Below, one piece after another: positions 1 through 9,010 of a stretch of DNA of 64,000 nucleotides (within the stretch, counting starts at the first letter, position 1; every line of letters begins with the position of its first letter). Source of the DNA: Sternotherus odoratus. Its lineage: Eukaryota; Chordata; Testudines; Kinosternidae. The notes under the pieces were generated by a model, which saw only the letters and a list, made by a program, of their open reading frames with translations, searched no databases and was not told the DNA's origin. Where the stretch lies: positions 44,766,890 to 44,830,889 of the forward strand of contig JAVMKO010000003.1 in the NCBI GenBank assembly GCA_032164245.1, read 5' to 3'. The translations under genes and the position numbers were made by a program.

Positions 1-389
1 GCAAGTGAATGTAAGGGTTAGGTTGTAGTGGGTACCAGAAACAGTGGGAGAACATGGAGGAAAAATGTGTGGTGGAGCTGCCTATCCAGGAAGGGAGGGG
101 GTCAGAGAGGGATCAAATGGCACCTTGCCACAACCCAGGAGTTAGAAGAACATAAGTGGAATCTCCCATGAGAAGCAAATAGGGAAACCTGCATTTTTAT
201 GTGTCTGTTCGAGATTGAATTTTGAGATGATCACACACATTGGGGATGGTCCCTTAATTCCCTTAAAGGTGAAAAAAATAGAAGTGAGGTAGGAAACAAA
301 ATGATTTTATTTTAATTTCATGATGATTAAGCTAATCTCATGATATTTTGGTAGCTGAGTTATGATTTTTGAATGCTTGGGGTTGGCAA
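1..389. other. Unannotated flank
   Basis: AT-rich sequence with no recognisable repeat or coding signal. The Tigger-like MITE starts right after it at a TA dinucleotide. Confidence 0.5.
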
Positions 390-391
390 TA

Positions 392-1009
392 CAGTAAAAC
401 CTCGATTTAACGGACTTCGGATGCAACGGACAAAATTTAGCGGGTGGGCTGGCTGCCGGCTCCCTGCTGCCGCCAGGGTCCCAGCCGCGGGCGGGCTGGC
501 TGCCGGCTCCCAGCTGCTGCCCTGGTCAAGGCAGCAGGAGGGTTGGCTGGCGGGTCCCGGGAGCCGGGACCCATGCGGGCTGGCTGCCGGCTCCCTGCTG
601 CCGCCGGGGTCCAGCCGCAGGCGGGTTGGCTGCCAGCTCCCGGCTGCCGCCCGGGTCCCAGCAGCGGGAGGGCTGGCTGGCGGGCGGGCTGGCTGGCGGC
701 TCCTGCCCAGGTCCCAGCAGCAGGAGGGCTGGCTGGCGGGCGGGCTGGCTGCCAGCTCCCGCCCGGGTCCCACTAGCGGGCGGGCTGCCGGCTCCCGCCC
801 GAGTTCCACCAGCGGGCAGGCTGGCTGCCCGCTCCCGGCTGCCGCCCGGGTCACAGCAGTGGGCGGGCTGCGGAGCTGCCGCTCCGACCCTGTGGCGGTC
901 GGGCTGCTGCTCCGACAGCTCGGTTTTTTTTTTATTATTAAATAACGGACTTTTTCATTTAACGGACACCTCCTCGCCCAAATTAGTCCGTTAAATGGAG
1001 GTTTCACTG
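392..1009. mobile_element. Tigger-like MITE, copy A
   Basis: The left end reads CAGTAAAACCTCGATTTAAC and the right end is its inverted match (GTTAAATGGAGGTTTCACTG). A TA dinucleotide lies on each side (390-391 and 1010-1011), as expected for Tc1/mariner-pogo elements. No transposase is present. The interior is a GC-rich tandem of CCGGCTCC, GGGCGGGCTGGCTG and CCGGGTCCCAGCAG motifs, followed by a T-run and a subterminal repeat of the TIR core ATAACGGAC. Two more copies lie at 20398-20738 and 21429-21982. Reading frames on both strands across the GC-rich interior are low complexity (Pro, Ala, Gly, Arg, Ser) and are not genes. Family assignment to the Tigger group is from TIR style and TSD. Confidence 0.88.
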
Positions 1010-1011
1010 TA

Positions 1012-2681
1012 CTGCTTTCCCTTCCTTCTCTGCAGGCCACCGCTAGTTTGGTGATGAGATCCAGAACCACAGGTTGATTTGAATACAAAAGGAATTAAAG
1101 TCCTCAGCATATTCAGCTGCTCCTATGCCACCACTCCCAGTTACTCTGAGCAGCAGCTGCAGTAGTTTAGGGAGTTCTGATAGCACCTTCTCCCCCTTTC
1201 AAGCTGCTTCTGATTAGCAGTTGGCTAACGAGCTGTGTGGGGAAGGGCTGCCCCACACAGCGCAGGTTGGAGTTAGTATTTCTCCTTAGGGTGGCAGAGG
1301 AAAGCTTGGAAAGGTGTCCAGAGAATACGCCAAGGATTCAAAAGTCAGAAGGCAAATAAAAAGAACCCCAGATTATTTTATGACGTTTTATGATTTTAAA
1401 CCAATCCAATCTTTTTTGTGGGCTTGTCTCTTGATTTTTGAACACTGTCAGTTCTGTAATATTAACTTCATTTTAACAGTTGAGGATTAAGACACCAAAA
1501 GACTGTCCTACAGGAATTTTGTGGCAGACACAGGTATTAAACTCTGACTATTTTTAATCGTAGGCTAGTTCTTTAACCACAAGACAGTTCTTCCTCCCCA
1601 TATCTTGTCTATCTGTTCCATTAGATCTCAGTACGACTCTTTTAAACTCTTTAAACAATGCTACTGTTTTTGCTAGGGCAAGGCTCAGAACCCAGAAATA
1701 GCAAATCAGTGGTAAAAGCAGAGTTGTTGGTGTAGCTGGAGTATAATGGAGGGGGAAATTGGATAGGTTGGAGGACAGTAAAAAAGGGAGAAACTTGGTT
1801 GAGTTGACAAATAAAGGTCAAGTGAGAGGAAGGTAGATAATGAGAGCAAATCAGGGTACCAAGTGGTGGATTAAACTCACATTTAATTCGCACTCCCCAT
1901 ATTTTACTCCCTAATCCATTTCCACCTCTCTTCAAAAGTGGTATCAAAGCCCTGTGGGTGTATTTCTGACAGGGGCCAAGTTTAACACTTTATTTATAAA
2001 CCTAGGAAGAGAGATTTTTAGTCAGTGATGCATGCCCTTATTCTGTGGAAGGTGTCTGGTAGTGTATATATTAATTGAAAAGTTTAAAAAATATGTTCTA
2101 ATTTCTCCTACAAGAAGGTGGTTACTGTAGTGTAAAATAAACTGCATACCCATTTAATATATGCAATTTTAAATTAACAAGGACAGGGATATTTTTTCCT
2201 GTTAGTTTCTATATTTGTTCTGAATTTTCAATTTTGTATTTTTTAAAATATACATGAGGATTGGACAAGTCAAGTGATATGCTTTTGTTTTAATGAGTGT
2301 CCTGCCTCATCTAAAGCAAGATGTGAGGAGACAAAATAATCCCTATGTGTAGATTAGGAAATAACTGATATCTCATTTACTACTGTGCAGTGACTGTTGA
2401 CTTTTTTAATGATGACCAATATCCTTTCCCAATGGGAAAGGTTCCTTGTCTAGGATAGCTTCAGCAGAAGTACAGCGAAACTGATTCAATTCTTAAATGT
2501 TTCTCTGCTTCCCTTAGAGGAGCAGCAGAGAAAACTTTACAAGAATCAGGTCAGTGTCATGCTGCTATTTTTTCTGTGGGCAGCAGCATAATCCTGTGTG
2601 GAGGAGAGAGGGGGAACTAAAAAAGTCACAGGGTGGAGAAAGGGGAGACTGGGAGAAGGAGAAACAGATTTTTTTTAAAAA
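1012..2681. other. Unannotated AT-rich stretch
   Basis: No exon or clear transposon seen. It holds a strong hairpin at 1232-1261. Around 1500-1600 the sequence weakly resembles an antisense MIR tail, too decayed to annotate separately. Confidence 0.45.
1232..1261. repeat. Perfect 11-bp stem hairpin
   Basis: GCTGTGTGGGG pairs perfectly with CCCCACACAGC around the 8-nt loop AAGGGCTG. This is compact and GC-rich in otherwise AT-rich DNA. No function is inferred; it may be a short fold-back repeat remnant. Confidence 0.6.
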
Positions 2682-2694
2682 GGACAATGTGTAT
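2682..2694. repeat. Target site duplication of the RTE insertion (left copy)
   Basis: GGACAATGTGTAT here is repeated exactly at 4965-4977 on the other side of the RTE element. A perfect 13-bp duplication is what target-primed reverse transcription leaves. Confidence 0.92.
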
Positions 2695-2730
2695 TACTTG
2701 GATTACTTACTTGGATCCGACTTGTCCTCG

Positions 2731-2948
2731 TTACACGGCGTCTTGATTCCGCCATGAACGCAAATCAATACTGCTCCACCTTTGCCTATCTTGCGCAAGT
2801 CGATGCCATCTCTGCCCGAACATCTTGACCATAGGATCCTCCCAGCGTCGTCGAGGGTGACCACGTTGGCGCGGTCGTCCTCGCGGAATCCATTCTGTTA
2901 ATCGTACGGTCCATCTGTTGTCCTGGAGTCGCGCTACATGACCAGCTC
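2731..2948 (-). pseudogene. RTE ORF C-terminal tail, frameshifted
   Basis: The frame open at 2934-4529 stops early after a one-base loss near 2945-2948. In another minus-strand frame the expected C-terminal part continues: an AGHVARLQDNRW segment, an Arg-rich stretch (PRGRPRQRGHPRRRWED), then a Trp-rich tail to a TAA at 2731-2733. The AGHV.R and RPR.R..RRW signature is typical of the end of RTE and related endonuclease-RT proteins. It has about 65 codons without a stop, so the frameshift is probably recent. Confidence 0.85.
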
Positions 2949-4529
2949 CCTGCGCTTATTCTTGTAGATTGACTGAATCACATCCTTAACTCCACTTCGT
3001 TGTCGAATGACTGTGTTTGGAATGTGGTCTCGAAGGCAAATTCCACACATTCTGCGCTCCATGGCTCTTTGCGTAACTGCTAATTTGTTTTCATCGGCCT
3101 GTGTGGTGCTCCAACATTCTGAACCATATGTCATTGCTGGAAGAACGGTAGAGTCAAACAATTCTTTACGCAGTCGCAGGGGGATCTTCGAGTCTAACAG
3201 CGAGGTTTTAATTCGATTAAAGCTACCCCATGCTGCCTTTCTCCGTCTTGCACACTCTCCATCGAATTTGTTGGTCTTCGCTAGAAGATGTCCAAGGTAC
3301 ACGTAGACATCCACTTCTTTCAACACTTCACCATTCAAGATTATCCGTCCCTCTGTGCAGTGATCGTTTCGTATCCACTGTGTCTTCGATGCGTTCATTT
3401 CCAGCCCCACTTCGCGTGAGCGCTTTTGCAGTTGTTGAACCTTTGTTTGCAGCTCAGCGGTGTCCCTGGCAAAGATAACACAATCATCCGCAAACAGAAG
3501 GTGTGTGAGATGTTCTCCGTCCACATTTATGCCTCCATTCCAGTCAAGTTTATTGAAGAGCGACTCCAGTGTAGCTGTAAAAAGTTTTGGCGATATAGTG
3601 TTGCCTTGGCGTACTCCTCTTCTGATCTGGACGTGACATGGCTCGTCGAACAACTGAATTTCTGTGGCACAGTCACTGTTAAGTTCGCAAAGCAGATCAA
3701 CGTAAGCCGGGTTTATTGCATGATCATGCAATGCGTTAACAACGGCTGCAAACTCGACAGAATCAAATGCCTTTTTAAAATCCACAAATGCAACACACAG
3801 CGGGATTCGATATTCCCTACATTTTTCCATCAGCTGTTTCACAGTATGCATTTGGTCGATAGTCGAGAAGCCCGTTCTGAACCCAGCTTGTTCTTTACTT
3901 GTTAGCAGCTCTAGATCTTTCTTTATCCGATTGAGAATGATGCGAGTGAAGACTTTGTAGACTTGTGAGAGAAGGATGATCGGTCTGTAGTTGGAAAGAT
4001 CTTCCGGGTCTCCCTTTTTCAGCAGCAAAATTATTTTGGACACCTTCCATGCTGCGGGAATTCTGTTGGACGCAATATATTGACTGAAACGTTTAGCTAA
4101 AGCTTGATAGAGATAAACGCCTCCTGCCTTAAGATGCTCCGGTCTTATTCCGTCCCTGCCTGGGCATTTTCCGTCCTTAATGCACTCAGCCGCTGCCTGG
4201 ACTTCTTCCCACATCACTTCCGGGATTTGTTCATGCTTAACACTCGACAGTTTCTTATCAACGCTGACGGAAGAGGAGTACAGCTTGTTGTAAAAATCTG
4301 AACAAATCATATTCATTTGTTTACGGTCAGTCGTCCTCATTCCGTTAGCATCTTTGAATGCGACCGGGATGCGTTGCTTAAGCTTAATGTCGCGTTCTGC
4401 CGCCTTCAGGCTTTTTTTACTTTCAACAAATTCCCTCAGCTTCCTTCTCCTATAGTCATCATAGTCTTCTACCAGTTTCTCTCGGATTTGTTTGCAAAGC
4501 ATCCTATACACATCATCGATTTTTCCCAT
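2934..4529 (-). CDS. RTE reverse transcriptase core (open part of a broken ORF)
   Basis: 531 codons encode the RNA-dependent DNA polymerase of an RTE LINE, which copies the element's RNA at a nicked genomic target. Motifs in order: KCPGRDGIRPEHLK near residues 121-134 and NYRPI near 180 (fingers), FVDFKKAFDSV at about 248-258 (motif A with catalytic Asp), RRGVRQGNTISP near 303-314 (motif B), and HLLFADDCVIF near 343-353 (motif C, catalytic Asp pair in the FADD form). A thumb region with YLGHLL and a DSTVLPAMTYGSECW segment follows. The ATG at 4529 is not a natural start: coding similarity continues upstream in another frame, and the ATG is exposed only because an A-run at about 4514-4520 has one base too many. 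No host promoter or conserved start context supports expression. The frame is a piece of a transposon protein, probably non-functional as it stands. Confidence 0.93.
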   Translation of the reverse strand: MGKIDDVYRMLCKQIREKLVEDYDDYRRRKLREFVESKKSLKAAERDIKLKQRIPVAFKDANGMRTTDRKQMNMICSDFYNKLYSSSVSVDKKLSSVKHEQIPEVMWEEVQAAAECIKDGKCPGRDGIRPEHLKAGGVYLYQALAKRFSQYIASNRIPAAWKVSKIILLLKKGDPEDLSNYRPIILLSQVYKVFTRIILNRIKKDLELLTSKEQAGFRTGFSTIDQMHTVKQLMEKCREYRIPLCVAFVDFKKAFDSVEFAAVVNALHDHAINPAYVDLLCELNSDCATEIQLFDEPCHVQIRRGVRQGNTISPKLFTATLESLFNKLDWNGGINVDGEHLTHLLFADDCVIFARDTAELQTKVQQLQKRSREVGLEMNASKTQWIRNDHCTEGRIILNGEVLKEVDVYVYLGHLLAKTNKFDGECARRRKAAWGSFNRIKTSLLDSKIPLRLRKELFDSTVLPAMTYGSECWSTTQADENKLAVTQRAMERRMCGICLRDHIPNTVIRQRSGVKDVIQSIYKNKRRELVM

Positions 4530-4964
4530 CAGCTTTAAGCTGTGCTCGCTTCGCCATTAGTTGATTAGTTTGGCTGCTCACGTGGTTTTTTCGAGCGGAT
4601 TTCACAGTTTTACTAGACTCCTTAACGCTGTCTTGGATCTTTTGAATGAGATTCTCATAATCCTTATCAATATCTTCTCCCGCGTCTCTTTCTAAGTTTC
4701 TTGTAGATAGCTTTTCAGCGAAAATTTGGGCATTGAAGAACCGCTTCGGGGGAGATCTTTGAGCTGTTTTGATATATTCTTCCTTTGCAAGGCAGATGCT
4801 CAGCTTAGATCTCAACAGCCTGTGGTCTGTGCCTGAGCATATAATGCGGTCGCCTATGACGGATACATCTGAAAAAATCCTTTTCGTGTCCGCCAGTACG
4901 TAATCGAGTTGCTTGAGGGTCGAGAAGACAGAGGAGCGGCAATGGACTTGGAGAAGTCCAGATG
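4513..4964 (-). pseudogene. RTE endonuclease C-terminal fragment and linker
   Basis: On the minus strand the element begins within the endonuclease/exonuclease/phosphatase fold. TLKQLDYVLADTKR is followed by GTDHRLLRSKL, matching the last beta strands and the terminal catalytic Asp-His of AP-like endonucleases. A charged linker (KTAQRSPPKRFF; Lys-rich) leads to the RT. The frame ends at 4513 after one extra base in an A-run, where the RT frame takes over. The first two thirds of the nuclease, including the Asn and Glu metal-binding residues, are lost by 5' truncation. Reading continues beyond 4964 only into host flank. Confidence 0.85.
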
Positions 4965-4977
4965 GGACAATGTGTAT
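4965..4977. repeat. Target site duplication of the RTE insertion (right copy)
   Basis: Exact copy of GGACAATGTGTAT at 2682-2694; it marks the truncated 5' end of the RTE. Confidence 0.92.
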
Positions 4978-5442
4978 AACTGAAATAAAGAGGGAGAGGA
5001 GTGGTACTGTCCTACATCCCAATGGCTAAGAGAGAGTTTCAAGTGTGACACTTACTAGCCAGACCCAATAATGAACTGGTGTGTTTCTGTCAGGAGGGGG
5101 GCAAGGGAGATCTAGGGTGACAGCAGGAAGGAGAGGAACACGTTGGGATTCCCAGCAGGGCAGTCCTACTAATCCTGTTACTTCCAGTAGCATCTTTTAT
5201 ATTGGCCTCCTGCTATTAGGTTTAGGTCTCTGATATATTTGTCAGGCTATGAATTATAGTAGAGATGTTGAGATTCCCTCTGAGACCTTTTCCACTTGGT
5301 TTATTCAGAACACCTCTTTCAGTTCTGGGAGAACATTTTGTTCAGTTTCAAAAGCTTTGGATCTGGACTCGTCACTGAGGTTTCGTTATTGGCATTTCAT
5401 AAAGCGGCACCTGAGGTGGTTAGCTCACGTGGGTGGGTGGGT
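4978..5442. other. Unannotated flank
   Basis: No supported gene or repeat. The short frames here lack any protein family resemblance. Confidence 0.4.
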
Positions 5443-5720
5443 TAGGGTCTAAGTTCCCTCTAAGCTGCGTGGCCACACAGCAGCCTATAAAAAAGCTGTG
5501 CAAGCGCACTGCCACAGAGGCCTGGTGAGGAGGGAAACAAGTTGGGGCGTGCAGGGCTGCCATGGGCATCAACTCCAGCCTTGGAGCTCCTGCTGGCAGG
5601 GGAGAGGCTGGGGGAGTCCTCTGGCCCCAGCCCCAGGGCAGCCTGCACCCCAAACTTCTCATCCCTGGTGCTGCTCCAGAGCCCGCATGCCCCAGCTGGA
5701 GCCCCCCCCCCAAAAAAAAA
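5443..5720. repeat. Unclassified GC-rich interspersed repeat
   Basis: A sharp rise in GC begins at about 5443 (AGTTCCCTCTAAGCTGCGTG) and ends with a C-run followed by an A-run (5702-5720). It sits immediately before coding remnants of a DIRS recombinase, so it may be an insertion into that element or part of it. The A-run could be a retroposon tail on the plus strand. I recognise the start as a recurrent sauropsid repeat but cannot name the family. Confidence 0.4.
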
Positions 5721-5776
5721 CCTCTACCCAAGCCCTGAGCCCCCTCCAAGACCCCACTCTGGGACCTTAACCTAGT

Positions 5777-5784
5777 GCTATGCT
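5777..5784. repeat. 8-bp target duplication of the hAT-like element (left)
   Basis: GCTATGCT, repeated exactly at 7454-7461. Confidence 0.9.
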
Positions 5785-7453
5785 TAGGCTGACCATATTT
5801 CCTTGTGACAAAAACGGGACGGGGTTATTTTACAAGTGATACATAACCCGCGGCCCGCCGACGGTTGGCGGTTGTCATTTTTTTTTTTTAGAGAATTCGA
5901 TTGCCGATTGCCGTTTTTTAGAGAACTCAGTCTCGGCGGTCAACTTGCAGCCCGCGAACAATTGGAAATGGATAAATTGGCTCGCCTGCTGAAAAAGGTT
6001 GTGCATCACATCAATATGAGATCTGTCTCTGCTTAAGCTCTCCCAACCAGATTCTGGAACTTCTTGGCACGGAGCCTATGGCTAGGTTTTCCACTACTCC
6101 ATCTGTGCCCTTTAAGGTTAGCTAGCTTGGAGTTACTAGTAAAGGAGGGAAGATGGACTATCACCTATTTATTCTAAACAAACATTTAAATTTGAAGTGC
6201 ACCCAGATGCTATGGTGGTGGGCACCTTAAACACTTTCAGTGGGAAAGAACACCTGAACATAATGAGAAAATATACCTAATGAGAACAGATTGGAAAATT
6301 GAGTATGAATTGGAAAAGTGAGATGGTATAAAAACAATAAAAATCATCACTATTTTAGGTTGCACAGAGACACAAGTCACCGTCATTAAGCAAAAGATAA
6401 GCTGCCTAATAAAAGTAAAGCTAGATATTATCCTGAAAAGAATGCTGACTATTAGAGCTCACAGAAGAGCAATACAAGTTGTTAGGGAACTGGAAAAGTT
6501 AGTAAATGAAAAACTAAATAAAAACAGCTTAGCTAAGACAAACCTATTTTGGGAAACATGACAAACTACCACTCTGATTACTCCCTTCAGACCCCAAATA
6601 TAACCCTACAACGCACCCCCCCATATCCATAAAGTCACCAATACCCAACCCTCACATAACCACCTCCAGGCCCCCCAACACCATCCCACTACCAATCCCC
6701 CAGCCCCTTACACCCCCACAGCCTTCCCTACACAACCTCTCCCCATAGCCCCCCACTAGCAACCAATACACCCCCACATACCCCCCCAAAGGCTTCAAAA
6801 CACCCCCCACCTCCCCCATGGCCCCCCAGCTCATCCCACCCCTGCAGGCCCCGCCGCTGCGCCCCCCTCCCCAGCCCCTACCTGAGCTGGGCTCCGCGTT
6901 TCCTCCATGTGGGGGGGCAGGGGGAGCGAGGCACCAGGCAGCCCCTGCCCGGCCAGCGGCTCCACTCCGCCCGCCGCCGCTGAACCCCCCTCCCCAGCCC
7001 CTACCTGCGCTGGGCTCCGTGCCGGCCGAGTCGTGTTTCCTCCACATGGGGGGTCGGGGGGGCGGTGGGGAGCGAGGCGCCAGGCAGCCCCTGCCCGGCC
7101 AGTAGCTCCACTCCGCCGTTGTGACGGGCTCGCGCGACACGTGGGGGCGGCTCTGCCCATCGCGCCCCTGCTCAGCTGCGGGCACGCGACACGTGGGGGC
7201 GGCCCAGCCAATCGCACCACGCGGGCTCGGTGGCGGCGGAGGGGAGGGGGGAGCAGGCCGGGGAGGGGAAGGGACTGAAGGGCTGCGGGAGGAGGTGGGA
7301 CCCCGCCGTGGGTCCCTGAAATAAGCCGCGTCCCGTTTTTTTTTTTTACCAAAAACGGAACAAAATTGATATTTATATTAAAAAGATGGGATGGTCAGAA
7401 AATATGTAAAAAACGGGACTGTCCCATTCAAAACGGGACGTATGGTAAGCCTA
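5785..7453. mobile_element. hAT-like non-autonomous transposon inside the DIRS recombinase
   Basis: 1,669 bp bounded by an exact 8-bp duplication (GCTATGCT) with imperfect terminal inverted repeats: TAGGCTGACCATATTTCC at the left against an end reading GGACGTATGGTAAGCCTA. Subterminal AAAACGGGAC motifs recur near both ends. Eight-bp duplications and TA-start termini fit the hAT superfamily. No transposase frame is visible. The interior is bipartite: an AT-rich 5.8-6.6 kb half and a GC-rich, CpG-rich half at 6.8-7.33 kb. Predicted proteins in the GC-rich part are Pro/Ala/Arg low-complexity and are rejected. Confidence 0.88.
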
Positions 7454-7461
7454 GCTATGCT
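7454..7461. repeat. 8-bp target duplication of the hAT-like element (right)
   Basis: GCTATGCT, matching 5777-5784. Confidence 0.9.
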
Positions 7462-8164
7462 GTCTCACTGCTTCCCTGTTTGAACCAAAGGTGACATGTT
7501 CACTCAGGCACCTACTGATGAAGGTGGCCTTCCTTGTTGCCATCACATCCACGCAACAAGTGGGAGAACTAGGAGCTCTCATGGCATACCCCCATATTCA
7601 ATCTTCTTCAAATACAAGGTCACATCCTAATTCTCTACCTTAAATACCTTCCTCATTCCACTTGAATCAACCCATCAACCTTCCATCCTTCTTTCCTTAA
7701 CTTCATGAGAACAAAGAAGAGAGGTGATGTTCCACTCTAGATGTTAGATGGGCATTAGCATTCTACAGTATCTTGAAAGGACTAAACCCTTCAGGAAGTC
7801 ACCCAAGCTGTTCTTTTCTGTTCTGGAAGGATCTAAAGGCTCAGTCATATCCAAACAGAGGTTCTTGAAATGGATTTCCAGGTACCTTCACCCTTGCTAC
7901 CACCAACATGATCTGCAAGCCTCACTGGGAACTTTAATAGACTCCAACAGATTGCTCTCCACCTCAACAGCCTTCTTAAACAATATACCCACCACGGACA
8001 TCTGTAAAGCAGCCACCTAGGCATCAGCCCACATCTTCACAGAGCACTATGCAGTTGAGCAAAACTCGACCTCGGATGCTCTGTTAGGATTAACTGTCTT
8101 ATCACTTGAAGATCCAACTTTAAAGCCCCATCTTTCCAACAAGGGGTTGGAAGGGGTCTACAGT

Positions 8165-8525
8165 CATCTAAAGTGGAGCATCCACAGGGACCCTACTCGA
8201 AGAAGCAGTGAACTAACTCACCTTGTGCAGTAATTGAGGTTCTTTGAAATGTGTGTCCTTGTGGGTGCTCTACTACCCACCCTTCCCTCCTCTACTTTGT
8301 GTTTCAGACATGCATTCTGCAGTGGAAACAAACTGAGGGCAGTTTGGCCACACAGTGCTATGTAGCTGCCAGGCGCGGTGCGAGACAGGGGGAGCACATG
8401 TACAGCCCACACTGGCACTGCTACTAAGAATCTGATTGTGGGCACAGGGATGCAGACTCACCTAAATTGGAGCACCCCTTGGAACACATGTACAGCAACT
8501 GAGGTTCTTTGAGATAAGGTGAGTA
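8165..8525 (+). repeat. DIRS terminal-repeat region
   Basis: Follows the recombinase relic. CAGTAATTGAGGTTCTTTGA near 8229 recurs near 8494 as CAGCAACTGAGGTTCTTTGA. CTCACCTT near 8218 is mirrored by AAGGTGAG near 8517. Short direct and inverted repeats of this kind fit the split inverted terminal repeats of DIRS elements, but the exact boundary is inferred. Confidence 0.5.
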
Positions 8526-8829
8526 ACCCTCTCTTCAGTGATACTCAGACCTCAGTGATTCAGGAGCCAAATTAGTGATCTACATTACCCAAAAGAGCCA
8601 CAGTAGTGTGAATTCATTGTTTCATTGGCATATAATAATTCTCACAACAGTATGACTGACCAAGTATTCTTGAATTGGTTAATAACATAGTAGAAGCATC
8701 CTGATTGGTTAAGAACTGAGATTTGTTGTTAATTAACTCACAGTGCTTCAATATGTGCTGCAAAGAGAGACATTAAAAAGCTCTTGTGGCTCTTGAGCCT
8801 CAGTCTGTCTCTCACTGGTCTAATTGTTA
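8526..8829. other. Unannotated
   Basis: AT-rich with repeated TTGGTTAA motifs. No supported feature. Confidence 0.35.
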
Positions 8830-9010
8830 AGGAAATGGATGGGGATTTGGTCAAGTCACCTTAATCTCTCTCTGCCTCAGTTCCTGGTCTGTTAAATGGG
8901 GATATGTCGTCCCTTCTTCGGTCTATTGTCTCTATTTAGATTGCAAGCTTTGAGTGGCACAGACTGTCTCTTACTAGGTATTTGTATAGTTCTTAGAACA
9001 ATGGAGCCCT
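8830..9010 (+). mobile_element. MIR-type CORE-SINE fragment
   Basis: Reads like the well-known MIR string: TCAAGTCACCTTAATCTCTC, GCCTCAGTTCC, TTAAATGGGGATA, then the 3' tail TAGATTGCAAGCTTTGAGTG and ACAATGGAGCCCTGATC. The tRNA-derived head is lost. Divergence is high, as expected for this ancient family. Confidence 0.75.

Larger units (their letters stand above)
2695..4964 (-). mobile_element. 5'-truncated RTE-clade LINE retrotransposon
   Basis: A 2,270-bp insertion bounded by exact 13-bp target duplications. Read on the minus strand it starts inside the C-terminal part of the apurinic-like endonuclease domain, runs through a complete reverse transcriptase and a basic C-terminal tail, and ends in a short 3' repeat built from CCAAGTAAGTAAT-type units (about 2695-2718). 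RTE elements commonly end in short tandem repeats rather than poly(A), and full-length members are about 3.2-3.5 kb, so roughly the first kilobase (N-terminal endonuclease) is missing, the usual result of incomplete reverse transcription. It is markedly fresher than its neighbours: two single-base frameshifts but no other disabling lesion that I could find in about 740 codons. Its GC content is also higher than that of the surrounding DNA. The RTE assignment rests on domain order (endonuclease-RT, no RNase H) and RT motifs; the exact subfamily needs a phylogeny. Confidence 0.93.
5760..8165 (+). pseudogene. Tyrosine recombinase of a DIRS element, interrupted and decayed
   Basis: The residues WDLNLVL are encoded at 5760-5780. 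After the hAT insertion is set aside, the same frame resumes at 7462 and reads through a SLRHLLMKVAFLVAITS segment and a GELGALMAYP segment, the helical core of DIRS/Ngaro-type tyrosine recombinases. Further down, 7748-8020 gives QYLERTKPFRKSPKLFF, SKQRFLKWISRYL and TTDICKAAT. The last runs into a TAG in place of the usual Trp codon and then HIFTEHYAVEQ, where the Tyr after His is the likely nucleophile. The block that normally carries His-x-x-Arg is decayed (LLSTSTAF). Family assignment comes from recognising the recombinase motif order; no search was run. Confidence 0.72.
5740..8525 (+). mobile_element. DIRS-type tyrosine-recombinase retrotransposon relic (split)
   Basis: The 3' part of a DIRS-order element: decayed recombinase coding sequence (5740-5784 and 7462-8165) followed by terminal-repeat sequence (about 8165-8525). 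A hAT-like transposon at 5785-7453 interrupts it. DIRS elements use a tyrosine recombinase instead of a DDE integrase and make no target duplication. Upstream gag, RT and RNase H parts are not visible in the window. Several stops and frameshifts show that it is dead. Confidence 0.72.

Noticed and set aside
373..1088. Overlapping 110-242 residue frames on both strands
   Set aside because: Pro/Ala/Gly/Arg tandem translation of the GC-rich interior of a Tigger-like MITE, with no domain or start support.
6652..7352. Several GC-rich frames of 67-177 residues and a possible CpG-island promoter
   Set aside because: They lie wholly inside a hAT-like element with an exact 8-bp duplication. Low-complexity proteins; no adjacent gene for a promoter to serve.
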